DNA of 64,000 nucleotides, taken from contig NZ_CP154261.1 of NCBI RefSeq assembly GCF_039511225.1, forward strand, positions 682,001-746,000. The letters run 5' to 3'. The notes below the pieces were generated by a model. It did no database searches. It had not been told where the DNA came from and was given only the letters and a program-made list of their open reading frames with translations. This DNA comes from Sphingobacterium multivorum. Its GTDB lineage: Bacteria > Bacteroidota > Bacteroidia > Sphingobacteriales > Sphingobacteriaceae. The position numbers and the translations under genes were made by a program. This document shows, in pieces, positions 40,316 to 52,751 of this stretch (the first letter of the stretch is position 1; each line of letters starts with the position of its first letter).

Positions 40316-41562
40316 GTGAATCCATCTTAAACCAACTTCAGGCGGCGGCCAAAGCAAAACAAATTTTGCAACAACTGGCTCCTGATACCAAAATAACTAT
40401 TTTAAATGCCATCGCAGAAGGTCTTATCGCACATACTACTGATATATTAGAAGCCAATAAGATTGATTTGGATCGTATGGCTGATGACGACCCCAAAAAG
40501 GATCGTCTTTTGCTCAATAGCGATCGTCTAAAAGGTTTGGCTGACAGTGTTAAGCAGATTGCTCAGTTGGCAGATCCAACAGATCAGTTATTACTAAAAA
40601 AAATATTGCCAAATGGATTGGAGATCGAGAAAATTACGGTTCCACTCGGGGTCGTTGGGGTCATCTACGAATCGCGACCTAATGTGACGATAGACGTTGC
40701 TGCATTATGTATTCAGTCGGGTAACGTTTGTCTATTGCGCGGTGGTTCTGATGCGTTACACACCAACGAGGCGTTGTTGAAAGTAATCCATGCTGTCTTA
40801 GAGCAGTATGGTATTGCAACAACTATTGTGCAACTGTTGCCTGTTGATAGGAAGCATGTTTCGGAATTATTGGAAGCTACCCAATTCGTGGATATTATCA
40901 TACCACGGGGTTCACAGTCGCTGATCGATTATGTCAGGGAACACGCTAAAGTACCAGTTATTGAAACTGGAGCAGGAGTATGCCATACTTATGTGGACCG
41001 TACAGCAGATTTGGATATGGCAGCCAAAATTGTTGCCAATGCTAAAATTTCGAGGCCATCGGTGTGTAATTCTTTAGATACTGTTTTGGTCGATCGTGCT
41101 GTTGCTGCCGAGTTCCTGACGAAATTGAAAACTTATTTTGAAGATGCTCAGGTGGAAGTTTTCGCGGACCCTACAGCTTATGAGATATTACAGGGTCAAA
41201 ATTTTTCAAATTTAAAGTGCGCAGATGAAGCCGATTTTGGAAGAGAATTTTTAGATTTGAAGTGTTCAATAAAGACGGTCACCAGTTTGGACGAAGCTTT
41301 GGAGCATATCGCAAAATATTCTTCCAAACATTCGGAATGTATTGTTTCTTCCAGTGAACTCCATATTGAACAATTTTTGAATACAGTGGATGCTGCTGCG
41401 GTATATGCCAATGCATCTACACGTTTTACGGACGGAGGTGAGTTTGGTCTGGGTGCAGAAATCGGTATCTCGACCCAAAAGTTACATGCCCGTGGACCAT
41501 TTGCATTGGAAAAATTGGTAACAGAGAAGTGGATTGTCCGCGGAAATGGACAGATCAGATAA
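40312..41562 (+). CDS. proA: Gamma-glutamyl phosphate reductase
   Basis: A 416-residue NADPH-dependent aldehyde-dehydrogenase-fold enzyme that makes glutamate 5-semialdehyde. Motifs: LGVVGVIYESRPNVTIDVAALCIQSGN, LLRGGSDALHTN, IIPRGSQSLIDYV, PVIETGAGVCHTY, and the catalytic Cys in ISRPSVCNSLDTVLV. Length is normal. The ATG overlaps the proB stop. Confidence 0.95.
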   Translation: MSESILNQLQAAAKAKQILQQLAPDTKITILNAIAEGLIAHTTDILEANKIDLDRMADDDPKKDRLLLNSDRLKGLADSVKQIAQLADPTDQLLLKKILPNGLEIEKITVPLGVVGVIYESRPNVTIDVAALCIQSGNVCLLRGGSDALHTNEALLKVIHAVLEQYGIATTIVQLLPVDRKHVSELLEATQFVDIIIPRGSQSLIDYVREHAKVPVIETGAGVCHTYVDRTADLDMAAKIVANAKISRPSVCNSLDTVLVDRAVAAEFLTKLKTYFEDAQVEVFADPTAYEILQGQNFSNLKCADEADFGREFLDLKCSIKTVTSLDEALEHIAKYSSKHSECIVSSSELHIEQFLNTVDAAAVYANASTRFTDGGEFGLGAEIGISTQKLHARGPFALEKLVTEKWIVRGNGQIR

Positions 41563-41571
41563 GCATAGATC

Positions 41572-41976
41572 ATGGGATTAAGTTTTAAGAAAGATGTATT
41601 GATGAATTGGATCGAAGAAATTGGTAAATTTCTTCGCATATGGACAGAAGGGCATGATGCTTTTACGGAGCCGACTGATCCAGCAGTGTTTGAAGATGCT
41701 TATGAGAAATTCTTCGAAAAGAGTAGGACCTATTTTTTAAATCTTTCCGAAAATGAACTTTCGGCATATCTCAAAACAGATCTTCAAATTCAGCAACTAC
41801 ATCCATTGGCTTTAACGTTGTTATTTGATGGGTTGAATGCTACAGATGGCAATCAGGAGAATTTACTTCGTAAAGCAAAGTTTATTTTGAATCTGGCGAT
41901 GGCTGAAACGGCGAGCTTTGCCTTTCAGGATTATCAATATCTTGGTATGATCGATAACAAATTGAAGAGTCTTTAG
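41572..41976 (+). CDS. Small hypothetical protein after proA
   Basis: A 134-residue acidic, helical protein, 9 bases after proA and in the same operon. A shorter start (MNWIEEIGKFL at 41602) is possible. It resembles small conserved proteins of unknown function (FEKSRTYFLNLSENELSAYLK) that I cannot name. No signal or membrane segment. Confidence 0.7.
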   Translation: MGLSFKKDVLMNWIEEIGKFLRIWTEGHDAFTEPTDPAVFEDAYEKFFEKSRTYFLNLSENELSAYLKTDLQIQQLHPLALTLLFDGLNATDGNQENLLRKAKFILNLAMAETASFAFQDYQYLGMIDNKLKSL

Positions 41977-41983
41977 ATTAATA

Positions 41984-42052
41984 AAGCTATCCGTCATGCA
42001 AAGCCCTAAAAAAGTGTTTAACTTTTTGGGTTCATTGCATGACGGACAGCTT
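41984..42052. terminator. Long hairpin between the 134-aa gene and the acyl-CoA dehydrogenase gene
   Basis: Arms AAGCTATCCGTCATGCAA (41985-42002) and TTGCATGACGGACAGCTT (42035-42052) pair with one mismatch, and an inner stem (about 42005-42030) of CCTAAAAAAGT and ACTTTTTGGG is nested within. It lies between convergent genes and overlaps the last bases of the leftward gene. Confidence 0.7.
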
Positions 42053-43187
42053 AGCGAAGGATCTCACGGGCAATCACCAGACGTTGGATCTCAGAGGTTC
42101 CCTCATATATTTGCGTGATTTTTGCGTCGCGCATTAACCTCTCAACATGATATTCTTTTACGTAACCGTAGCCACCGTGGATCTGTACAGCTTCGACAGT
42201 GTGTTTCATGGCAACTTCAGATGCATGCAGTTTGGCCATGGCAGCTTCTTTACCGTAAGGAAGGCCCTGGTCTTTCGTCCAGGCAGCTTTATACGTCAAA
42301 AGTCGAGCTGCCTCGATATCAACTTCCATGTCGGCCAATTTAAACTGTATGGCCTGATGGTCCGAAATCGGTTTTCCAAAGGTCTTTCGTTCTTTTGAGT
42401 AAGCCAAAGCAAGGTCATAGGCACCCGCAGCAATTCCTAAGGCCTGTGCCGCAATCCCAATGCGACCGCCATCGAGTGTTTTCATAGCAAATTTAAATCC
42501 GAAGCCATCTTCTCCGATACGGTTTTCCTTGGGAACCTGAACATCGGAAAATAGAAGTGAATGGGTATCGGAACTACGAATACCCAATTTGTTTTCTTTA
42601 GGACCAATGGTAAATCCCGGCAGCCCTTTTTCAACGATCAATACATTGATTCCTTTGTGGCCTTTTTCAGGATGTGTCTGTGCAATGACAAGATAGATAT
42701 CGGCATGGCCACCATTGGTGATCCAATTTTTTGTACCATTTAGGAGATAGTGATCCCCCTTATCTTCGGCGGTGGTATGCTGTGAGGAGGCGTCCGAACC
42801 AGCTTCAGGTTCTGACAACGCAAAAGCACCAAGTTTTTCACCTTTCGCTAAAGGAATCAGGTACTTTTGTTTTTGTTCCTCTGTACCATAAGCATTGAGT
42901 CCATATAATACCAGGGAATTGTGGGCGGATACGATAACGGCCGCTGAGGCATCAATTTTGGCAATTTCTTCGAGCACGAGAACATAGGCCAACGTATCCA
43001 TTCCAGCTCCGCCATAAGCTTCGGGGGTCATGATACCCATAAACCCGAGTTCGCCCATTTGCTTGACAAAATCTGTTGGAAATTTTGCGGCTTCATCGCG
43101 CTCGATTGCCCCAGCCTTTAGCTCTTGGGCAAATTCCCGCGCTGCGTCGCGGATCATTTTATGCTCTTCGCTTAATTCAAAATTCAT
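42051..43187 (-). CDS. Acyl-CoA dehydrogenase (short-chain type)
   Basis: A 378-residue FAD enzyme for the first beta-oxidation step. Motifs: [20 protein letters not shown] and [18 protein letters not shown] for [43 protein letters not shown], and the catalytic Glu (about residue 362) in [15 protein letters not shown]. Likely butyryl-CoA-like specificity; the exact chain length is inferred. It stands alone. Confidence 0.9.
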   Translation of the reverse strand: MNFELSEEHKMIRDAAREFAQELKAGAIERDEAAKFPTDFVKQMGELGFMGIMTPEAYGGAGMDTLAYVLVLEEIAKIDASAAVIVSAHNSLVLYGLNAYGTEEQKQKYLIPLAKGEKLGAFALSEPEAGSDASSQHTTAEDKGDHYLLNGTKNWITNGGHADIYLVIAQTHPEKGHKGINVLIVEKGLPGFTIGPKENKLGIRSSDTHSLLFSDVQVPKENRIGEDGFGFKFAMKTLDGGRIGIAAQALGIAAGAYDLALAYSKERKTFGKPISDHQAIQFKLADMEVDIEAARLLTYKAAWTKDQGLPYGKEAAMAKLHASEVAMKHTVEAVQIHGGYGYVKEYHVERLMRDAKITQIYEGTSEIQRLVIAREILR

Positions 43188-43310
43188 GGCATTTCAGTTT
43201 TTTGGTTCATCAGTTACCAAGCCGATAACGTCTATATATAATAAGGTTTGCTGTCAAAAAGTTTCCTCCCAACTCACAATCATTTTATGAGCTCGGTGTA
43301 CCAACATACT

Positions 43311-43318
43311 CAAATATA
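43311..43318 (-). promoter_or_regulatory. Acyl-CoA dehydrogenase -7 element
   Basis: TATATTTG on the minus strand (43318-43311). The leader would be about 120 bases. A TTG is present at 43337-43335 but the spacing of 16 is short. Confidence 0.4.
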
Positions 43319-43533
43319 CAAAATATATATTATGCAAGCATAGTAATATAGCAAATTACTTTTTAACCTACTTGAGCTAATCATTATAAGCATTTTGGAA
43401 AGTAATGGCCAGAGTAGGGCGGATAAGTAGCAAGGGGCATGTTGGTTTTCATTTTGTTTATACGTGTAAAGTCCTTACTTTCAATTGGATTAAGTTTAGT
43501 TTTTTCATTTCAATTTAAAAAAATGAAGAATTA

Positions 43534-43564
43534 CTTGTTTGCTAAATTTAATCTACTATATTTG
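43534..43564 (+). promoter_or_regulatory. Peroxiredoxin promoter
   Basis: CTTG at 43534-43537 and TATATTTG at 43557-43564 with 19 bases between, a full consensus. The peroxiredoxin ATG is 38 bases further. The rest of the 43188-43602 gap is AT-rich with no gene seen. Confidence 0.7.
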
Positions 43565-43602
43565 TAGACTATATAATTTAAACACATTTAAAAAATAAGA
43601 TT

Positions 43603-44238
43603 ATGAGTTTAAGATTAGGGGATGAAGCGCCAAATTTTAAAGCGCAAACAACCATTGGTGAAATAGACTTTCACGATTATATCAAAGATAGCTGGGTCGT
43701 TTTCTTTTCGCACCCATCAGATTATACGCCGGTATGTACTACAGAGTTGGGCCGTACGGCAAAATTGAAATCTGAATTTGACAAGAGGGGTGTGAAGGCC
43801 ATTGCGCTAAGCGTCGATAATGTAAACGATCACTTGAATTGGATTAAGGATATCAATGAAACGCAAAATACCGAAGTGAATTTTCCGGTTATTGCTGATG
43901 AAGATCATCATGTATCCGAATTGTACGATATGATCCACCCAAATGCTTCCGCAACAGCGACCGTACGTTCCGTATTTATTATCGGTCCTGACAAAAAGAT
44001 CAAATTGACGCTGACCTATCCAGCATCAACAGGTCGTAATTTTGATGAAATTTTACGGGTCATAGATTCTTTACAGTTAACTGCCGATTATCAGGTCGCT
44101 ACGCCCGCTGACTGGAAGCATGGTGAAGATGTTATTGTTGTGCCAGCGATCAAGACAGAAGATATTCCTGCTAAATTTCCAAAAGGCTTCAAAGAGATCA
44201 AACCGTATTTGAGAACGACGCCACAACCTAATCTATAG
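43603..44238 (+). CDS. 1-Cys peroxiredoxin (Prx6 type)
   Basis: A 211-residue thiol peroxidase. The peroxidatic Cys45 lies in SDYTPVCTTELG, and the arm HPNASATATVRSVFIIGPDKKIKLTLTYPASTGRN is the Prx6 pattern. The Prx6 C-terminal dimerisation part is present. This is the only cysteine, so the enzyme works as a 1-Cys form and needs an external thiol. It reduces peroxides in the cytoplasm. Its promoter has no visible OxyR site. Confidence 0.93.
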   Translation: MSLRLGDEAPNFKAQTTIGEIDFHDYIKDSWVVFFSHPSDYTPVCTTELGRTAKLKSEFDKRGVKAIALSVDNVNDHLNWIKDINETQNTEVNFPVIADEDHHVSELYDMIHPNASATATVRSVFIIGPDKKIKLTLTYPASTGRNFDEILRVIDSLQLTADYQVATPADWKHGEDVIVVPAIKTEDIPAKFPKGFKEIKPYLRTTPQPNL

Positions 44239-44263
44239 GGAGTAAGCCCTTGGAATTAAAGAA

Positions 44264-44299
44264 CAAAAAAAGGCAACGTTGAAAAACGTTGCCTTTTTT
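44264..44299. terminator. Bidirectional terminator after the peroxiredoxin gene
   Basis: AAAAAAAGGCAACGTT (44265-44280) and AACGTTGCCTTTTTT (44285-44299) with loop GAAA; it lies between convergent genes. Confidence 0.85.
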
Positions 44300-44317
44300 A
44301 TAAGTTATAAATGCCTC

Positions 44318-45433
44318 CTAATAGACTTTAACCATGTAGATATAGTCTTGCATTTTCTTGATTTGTTCTGTCCTTGGTAAACCTGCCAAGCTATTCTTTT
44401 TGTTGATCTTAAGACCGGTAACCAGTGAATCACTTGGTATGTCCGCTAAGGCGTTCAAGATTGATTTCGTTTTGATTGCAAAGGCGGCACCATCTATGCC
44501 ACGTTGTTTTCCGGAAATAATACCAATCACATTACCTCTGCTATCCAATACCGGACCGCCACTATTACCTGGATTGACAGGTACGGAGATCTGATAAGCG
44601 ATGGTATCACCGGCATAACCTGTTGATGAACTTAGGTATCCCTGACCATATACTGCTTCGTCCCGAGGAAACCCGATCGTATAAATATCTTCACCAAGAT
44701 CTGAAGTCGACGTTTTGAATGTGTAAGGTAAGCTTTTAGCTTTCTTAAAGGCCTTATCTGCGATGTATAAGATAGCCAAGTCTTTGCTTGGATCGGTGTG
44801 TACGATTTGTGCTTTATACGATTCGCCTTTACTATTTTGTAAATAGATCGAATCAGCCCCGCTAATGACATGGTAATTGGTGACGACATAGCCATCTGTC
44901 GTCAACATAAATCCTGTTGCACCAAACTGGCTTTCGGTACCTTTTACAGATTTTTTGTCATTGATATCCCTGATAGCAGCATTGTGTGCGTTGACGTTCT
45001 TTTTGACATTGTTCATGTCTCTACGTAATGCACTGTAATCGGAAGATGCTTTCTCGAGGTTGCTGTAATAACCGCTCAGCCATAATGTGCCAAATACTGC
45101 AAATACCGCTACCACTGCAGCCACTAAAGAACTTGCTTTGATGCGTTCCCAAAGTGAAATTACCGCTGATTGTTTTATAGGAACTACCTTTGCGGCTTTG
45201 TTTTGGGTTTTATGGTATTCTTTTGCTGATTGTGCTAATGCATTTTTGAAATCCAGCCGTTGACTGGTTTCTTTCATATTGGCAACAAATTCGCGGTGTT
45301 GTTGTAATTGGGCAGCATAGGAGGGCTGATCAGCACAAAAAGATTCAAATGCAGCTTTTTCTTCGGCCGATAATTCGCCACGAAGATACTGGTCTGCTAA
45401 TTCGAAAAATTCTTTTTGATTCATTGTTCCCAT
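44318..45433 (-). CDS. Membrane-anchored trypsin-like protease with anti-sigma-like N-terminus
   Basis: A 371-residue protein made of three parts. Residues about 1-45 (FFELADQYLRGELSAEEKAAFESF) look like the short N-terminal sequence of Bacteroidota anti-sigma factors. Residues 101-120 are a single membrane helix. Residues about 165-340 form a trypsin-like (HtrA/DegP clan) serine protease with His188 (NYHVIS), Asp218 (SKDLAIL) and Ser291 (NPGNSGGPV). No PDZ domain follows. The ECF sigma factor gene is 15 bases upstream in the same operon, so the N-terminus may bind that sigma factor inside the cell while the protease faces the periplasm. The anti-sigma role is inferred from layout and short similarity. 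Confidence 0.8.
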   Translation of the reverse strand: MGTMNQKEFFELADQYLRGELSAEEKAAFESFCADQPSYAAQLQQHREFVANMKETSQRLDFKNALAQSAKEYHKTQNKAAKVVPIKQSAVISLWERIKASSLVAAVVAVFAVFGTLWLSGYYSNLEKASSDYSALRRDMNNVKKNVNAHNAAIRDINDKKSVKGTESQFGATGFMLTTDGYVVTNYHVISGADSIYLQNSKGESYKAQIVHTDPSKDLAILYIADKAFKKAKSLPYTFKTSTSDLGEDIYTIGFPRDEAVYGQGYLSSSTGYAGDTIAYQISVPVNPGNSGGPVLDSRGNVIGIISGKQRGIDGAAFAIKTKSILNALADIPSDSLVTGLKINKKNSLAGLPRTEQIKKMQDYIYMVKVY

Positions 45434-45448
45434 GGTGTTACACTAATT

Positions 45449-46021
45449 TTAATCTGTTGAAAAAAATATTTTTTTCAGCCGTTGTAGGCATTTATACTTC
45501 TGAGTCTTGGCATTATCTGTATTGGTGTAACCAAATTTATCACAGATGTCCTGCATCGAATGGTTTAAGATGTAGAAATCATGTAAGATTGTCTTACAAG
45601 GTTCTCCCATTTTCTCTAAGGCAAGTTCCATTTGGTCGAACTTCTTTTCAAGTTCTTGATGCTGTTGTAGATCTTCTTCCTCAAATAAGGAATCTTCATA
45701 ACCGCTAATGTCACTGTTGCCAAAACCAGCACGATTGAGTTGCTTAAGCCAAAGCCTTCTGCAAATCGAGTAAAGATATGTTTTAAGTTTGCTGCTGAGC
45801 TCAAAGTTCCCTTTGGAAACTTTATCGTAGAGCACAATGACAGCTTCTTGAAAAATATCTTTCGCTTCATCCTCACTTCCATTGTTTTGCAAGATCATAT
45901 GGCTTATAGACGGATAGTACCGCTTGTAGATAGCATCTATCGCCAAGCTGTTGCCGTCTTTGATGCCTTCAATGATTTGCTCATCATTTTCTAGCAGGAC
46001 TGATTTACTGAATTTACTCAC
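45449..46021 (-). CDS. ECF RNA polymerase sigma factor
   Basis: A 190-residue sigma-70 family protein with region 2 (IYKRYYPSISHMILQNNGSEDEAKDIFQEAVIVLYD, about 32-68) and region 4 (KMGEPCKTILHDFYILNHSMQDICDKFGYTNTDNAKTQKYKCLQRLKK). It has no region 3, as in ECF factors. The downstream gene encodes a membrane protease with an anti-sigma-like N-terminus. Such Bacteroidota pairs respond to envelope signals; the regulon is unknown. The ATG is 46021; upstream 46022-46404 is divergent to the beta-galactosidase gene. Confidence 0.88.
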   Translation of the reverse strand: MSKFSKSVLLENDEQIIEGIKDGNSLAIDAIYKRYYPSISHMILQNNGSEDEAKDIFQEAVIVLYDKVSKGNFELSSKLKTYLYSICRRLWLKQLNRAGFGNSDISGYEDSLFEEEDLQQHQELEKKFDQMELALEKMGEPCKTILHDFYILNHSMQDICDKFGYTNTDNAKTQKYKCLQRLKKIFFSTD

Positions 46022-46284
46022 CTATTAATACCTTAATGCTTAAATTGTAACCCTTTGAAAAATAAAATTCTTCGAAATATTTTCAAACGTAAACTTTTAT
46101 TTGTTTAAAGCGAAATCTATCCCCAAAAATAAGGCTTATTCCTTGAAACCGAAAGCATTTGTTTTTTATTGGAATCAGCTTCTTTTGGGAGGACATCGTT
46201 ATTTTTCGCCGGGTCAATTTTTTACGTTTTTACATTGTTTTATTTACGATCCTCAAAAGGAGATCTTATAGTACAATTTTAAAG

Positions 46285-46310
46285 TTCGATATGATCTTTT
46301 TTGTATCGAA
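46285..46310. promoter_or_regulatory. Inverted repeat upstream of the beta-galactosidase gene
   Basis: TTCGATA (46285-46291) and TATCGAA (46304-46310) with a 12-base T-rich spacer; arm centres are about two helical turns apart. Candidate operator between the divergent sigma and beta-galactosidase genes. No consensus promoter was seen. No gene is in 46022-46359. Confidence 0.4.
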
Positions 46311-46338
46311 AAAGTTTCGCAATCGAGTGCTTTAATAA

Positions 46339-50451
<4,113 letters not shown>

Positions 50452-50473
50452 TTTGCTTTAAATCGCATATTGA

Positions 50474-50506
50474 GCCAGCACCTGTCAAACAGGTGCTGGC
50501 TTTTTT
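50474..50506 (+). terminator. Beta-galactosidase gene terminator
   Basis: GCCAGCACCTG (50474-50484) and CAGGTGCTGGC (50490-50500) form an 11-bp perfect stem with a TCAAA loop, followed by TTTTTT. A strong intrinsic terminator. Confidence 0.9.
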
Positions 50507-50672
50507 GTTGGCGACCTAGGATAAGATTAAATAGTGCGATCGATATGTCTGAACGATCGTTTCGTTTCACGTAAGGTAAGGTCTCGGGCGATAATTTTGC
50601 AAACTTATTACATATAATGTTCGCGCACTTCTGTATTTTTAGGCCAGTTTAAACCGAGGCAAACCGGACAGT

Positions 50673-51914
50673 ATGGAAATAAATAAACTTGATAATGCGC
50701 CTTTTACGGCATACCAAAAACTTGTGGTCTTTTTATTGGCCATGACACAATTTACGGTCGTGCTTGATTTTATGGTGATGTCACCGATGGGGGATATCCT
50801 TATGAAAGCCATCGATCTCAAACCAGCTCAATTTGGGATTGCGGTTTCGGCCTATGCTTTTAGCGCGGGTGCTTCTGGTCTGCTGACCGCGGGCTTTGCC
50901 GATCGTTTTGATCGAAAGAAGCTGCTGCTTTTTTTCTATTCTGGCTTTATTATCGGGACCTTCTGCTGTAGCTTTGCTAACGATTACTGGACTTTGGTCG
51001 CTGCTCGAATCATCACGGGCCTCTTTGGAGGGGTCATTGGTTCGATCTCCATGGCTATTATCACCGATATCTTTACGCTTCAGCAACGTGGACGTGTGAT
51101 GGGCTTTGTACAGATGGGCTTTGGCGCCAGCCAGGTCCTAGGCATTCCGATAGGTCTGTATATCGCAAACAATTGGGGCTGGCATAGCGCCTTTTTATGG
51201 ATTGCCGTGATGGCTTTGATTATTGTCATTATCATTGCAATTAAACTCATTCCGATTACAGCACATATCGGTCTTCAGAAACATCAATCTGCGTTAAAGC
51301 ACCTTTGGCTGACTTTTTCACAGCGAGAATATCGTATCGGCTTCGCTGCAACAGCCTTGCTATCCATTGGAGGTTATATGATGATGCCTTTTGGAAGTGC
51401 TTTTGCAGTCAATAACCTCAAAGTTAGCCATGAGCAGCTGCCGATGTTGTTTATGATTTCGGGTGTCGCTTCATTGATTATTATGCCTATCGTTGGGAAA
51501 TTGAGCGACCGTTACGATAAGTTTAAGATTTTCGCGTTCGCTTCCCTTTGGCTCATGGTTGTCGTATTTATCTACACGAACCTAGGTGTTACTCCATTTT
51601 ATATTGTTGTTATCTTAAACATTTTAATGATGGCGGGCATTTTAAGTCGGATGACGCCTTCTTCCGCTTTGATCACGGCTGTTCCGGAGATGAAAGATCG
51701 GGGTGCATTTATGAGTATCAGTTCATCGTTGCAGCAGCTGGCAGGAGGTGTGGCAGCTTCGCTAGCAGGTGTAATCATTGTTCAAGAAACAAAAGAAAGC
51801 CCCTTGGAACATTATCCTACATTAGGGATGAGTGTGATTCTGCTCTCTATCATCGGTATTTTTATGATCTACCGGGTGAGCAGTATGATTAAAAAGCGAA
51901 AAGCCAATTCTTAA
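50673..51914 (+). CDS. MFS transporter
   Basis: A 413-residue transporter with about 12 membrane helices. It has the MFS loop 2-3 motif GLLTAGFADRFDRKKLL and the antiporter-type helix 4-5 features (RIITGLFGGVIGSISMAIITDIF, RGRVMGFVQMGFGASQVLGIPIG), which suggest drug or sugar efflux by proton antiport. Substrate unknown. It stands before the YjdI-like gene. A possible -7 element TAATTTTG is at 50592-50599. Confidence 0.85.
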   Translation: MEINKLDNAPFTAYQKLVVFLLAMTQFTVVLDFMVMSPMGDILMKAIDLKPAQFGIAVSAYAFSAGASGLLTAGFADRFDRKKLLLFFYSGFIIGTFCCSFANDYWTLVAARIITGLFGGVIGSISMAIITDIFTLQQRGRVMGFVQMGFGASQVLGIPIGLYIANNWGWHSAFLWIAVMALIIVIIIAIKLIPITAHIGLQKHQSALKHLWLTFSQREYRIGFAATALLSIGGYMMMPFGSAFAVNNLKVSHEQLPMLFMISGVASLIIMPIVGKLSDRYDKFKIFAFASLWLMVVVFIYTNLGVTPFYIVVILNILMMAGILSRMTPSSALITAVPEMKDRGAFMSISSSLQQLAGGVAASLAGVIIVQETKESPLEHYPTLGMSVILLSIIGIFMIYRVSSMIKKRKANS

Positions 51915-51976
51915 AACAAAATTGTTCTTATCGTTATTAGTACTTAAAATATAAATTGCTAAAGAGAGATGGAATT

Positions 51977-52198
51977 ATGGAAAAAATAGTTAGATATCCA
52001 CATCCAAATGGAGAGATAACCGTTCTTTGGATACCTGAACGCTGTGCACATGCTGCGGTTTGTGTGAAGAGTCTCCCAAATGTGTATCATCCGAAAGATA
52101 GGCCTTGGATCACAGCCCAAAACGCCAGTACAGCTGAATTGATTGAACAGATCAAGCATTGCCCTTCTGGAGCACTTCAGTACGAATTGAAAAAATAA
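51977..52198 (+). CDS. YjdI-like mono-cluster Fe-S protein
   Basis: A 73-residue protein from the ATG at 51977 (MEKIVRYPHPNGEITVLW); an earlier ATG at 51956 adds 7 residues. It has ERCAHAAVCVKSLPNVYHP and the C-terminal HCPSGALQYEL, the pattern of the divergent 4Fe-4S family (Fer4_19) to which E. coli YjdI belongs. Three cysteines are in these motifs. Its role is not known. It is 62 bases after the MFS gene. Confidence 0.8.
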   Translation: MEKIVRYPHPNGEITVLWIPERCAHAAVCVKSLPNVYHPKDRPWITAQNASTAELIEQIKHCPSGALQYELKK

Positions 52199-52224
52199 TA
52201 GTTGTTGTATTGTTAAGGCAAAAA

Positions 52225-52256
52225 AAAAGCATCATTTATAATTAAATGATGCTTTT
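52225..52256. terminator. Bidirectional terminator between YjdI-like gene and tRNA-Asp array
   Basis: AAAAGCATCATTTA (52225-52238) and TAAATGATGCTTTT (52243-52256) form a perfect 14-bp stem with loop TAAT. It serves the rightward YjdI gene and the leftward tRNA genes. Confidence 0.85.
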
Positions 52257-52264
52257 CTTGTTGG

Positions 52265-52338
52265 CGGTCTGGACGGGACTCGAACCCGCGACCCCATGCG
52301 TGACAGGCATGTATTCTAACCAGCTGAACTACCAGACC
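52265..52338 (-). tRNA. tRNA-Asp(GTC), copy 4 of the array
   Basis: A 74-base cloverleaf on the minus strand: acceptor GGTCTGG with CCAGACC, anticodon loop CTGTCAC (GTC), T-arm GCGGG-TTCGAGT-CCCGT. No encoded CCA. Last of four identical copies, transcribed leftward. Confidence 0.97.
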
Positions 52339-52362
52339 AACAATGTGTTTTTAAAATTTTAG

Positions 52363-52436
52363 CGGTCTGGACGGGACTCGAACCCGCGACCCCATGCGTG
52401 ACAGGCATGTATTCTAACCAGCTGAACTACCAGACC
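52363..52436 (-). tRNA. tRNA-Asp(GTC), copy 3 of the array
   Basis: Identical to the other three copies. It is separated by 24 bases from copy 4 and by 34 bases from copy 2. Confidence 0.97.
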
Positions 52437-52470
52437 TAAAATCTTAAGGATTGTTTTTAATAATTTTTGG

Positions 52471-52544
52471 CGGTCTGGACGGGACTCGAACCCGCGACCC
52501 CATGCGTGACAGGCATGTATTCTAACCAGCTGAACTACCAGACC
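52471..52544 (-). tRNA. tRNA-Asp(GTC), copy 2 of the array
   Basis: Identical to the other copies. Spacer of 60 bases to the promoter-proximal copy. Confidence 0.97.
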
Positions 52545-52604
52545 TAAAAATCTTAAAAACTTATTTTTGTTAAAGAACGTATGAGATTTCTCTCTCTTTT
52601 GAAG

Positions 52605-52678
52605 CGGTCTGGACGGGACTCGAACCCGCGACCCCATGCGTGACAGGCATGTATTCTAACCAGCTGAACTACCAGACC
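52605..52678 (-). tRNA. tRNA-Asp(GTC), copy 1 of the array
   Basis: Identical to the other copies and nearest the promoter at 52704-52734, so transcribed first. Confidence 0.97.
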
Positions 52679-52703
52679 TCAACCCTTCTCCTCAGAAGGT
52701 GTG

Positions 52704-52734
52704 CAAATATAGCGTTTGTTTACGTATCTGCAAA
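52704..52734 (-). promoter_or_regulatory. Promoter of the tRNA-Asp array
   Basis: On the minus strand TTTG (52734-52731) and TATATTTG (52711-52704) with exactly 19 bases between, a perfect Bacteroidota consensus. It lies just after the prfA stop. Confidence 0.8.
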
Positions 52735-52751
52735 GATTTTTTGAAAAAAAA

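Noticed and set aside
52265..52678. The 108-134 bp periodic repeat as an unknown repeat array
   Set aside because: Each unit folds as a tRNA-Asp; the 92-codon frame across it is an artefact.
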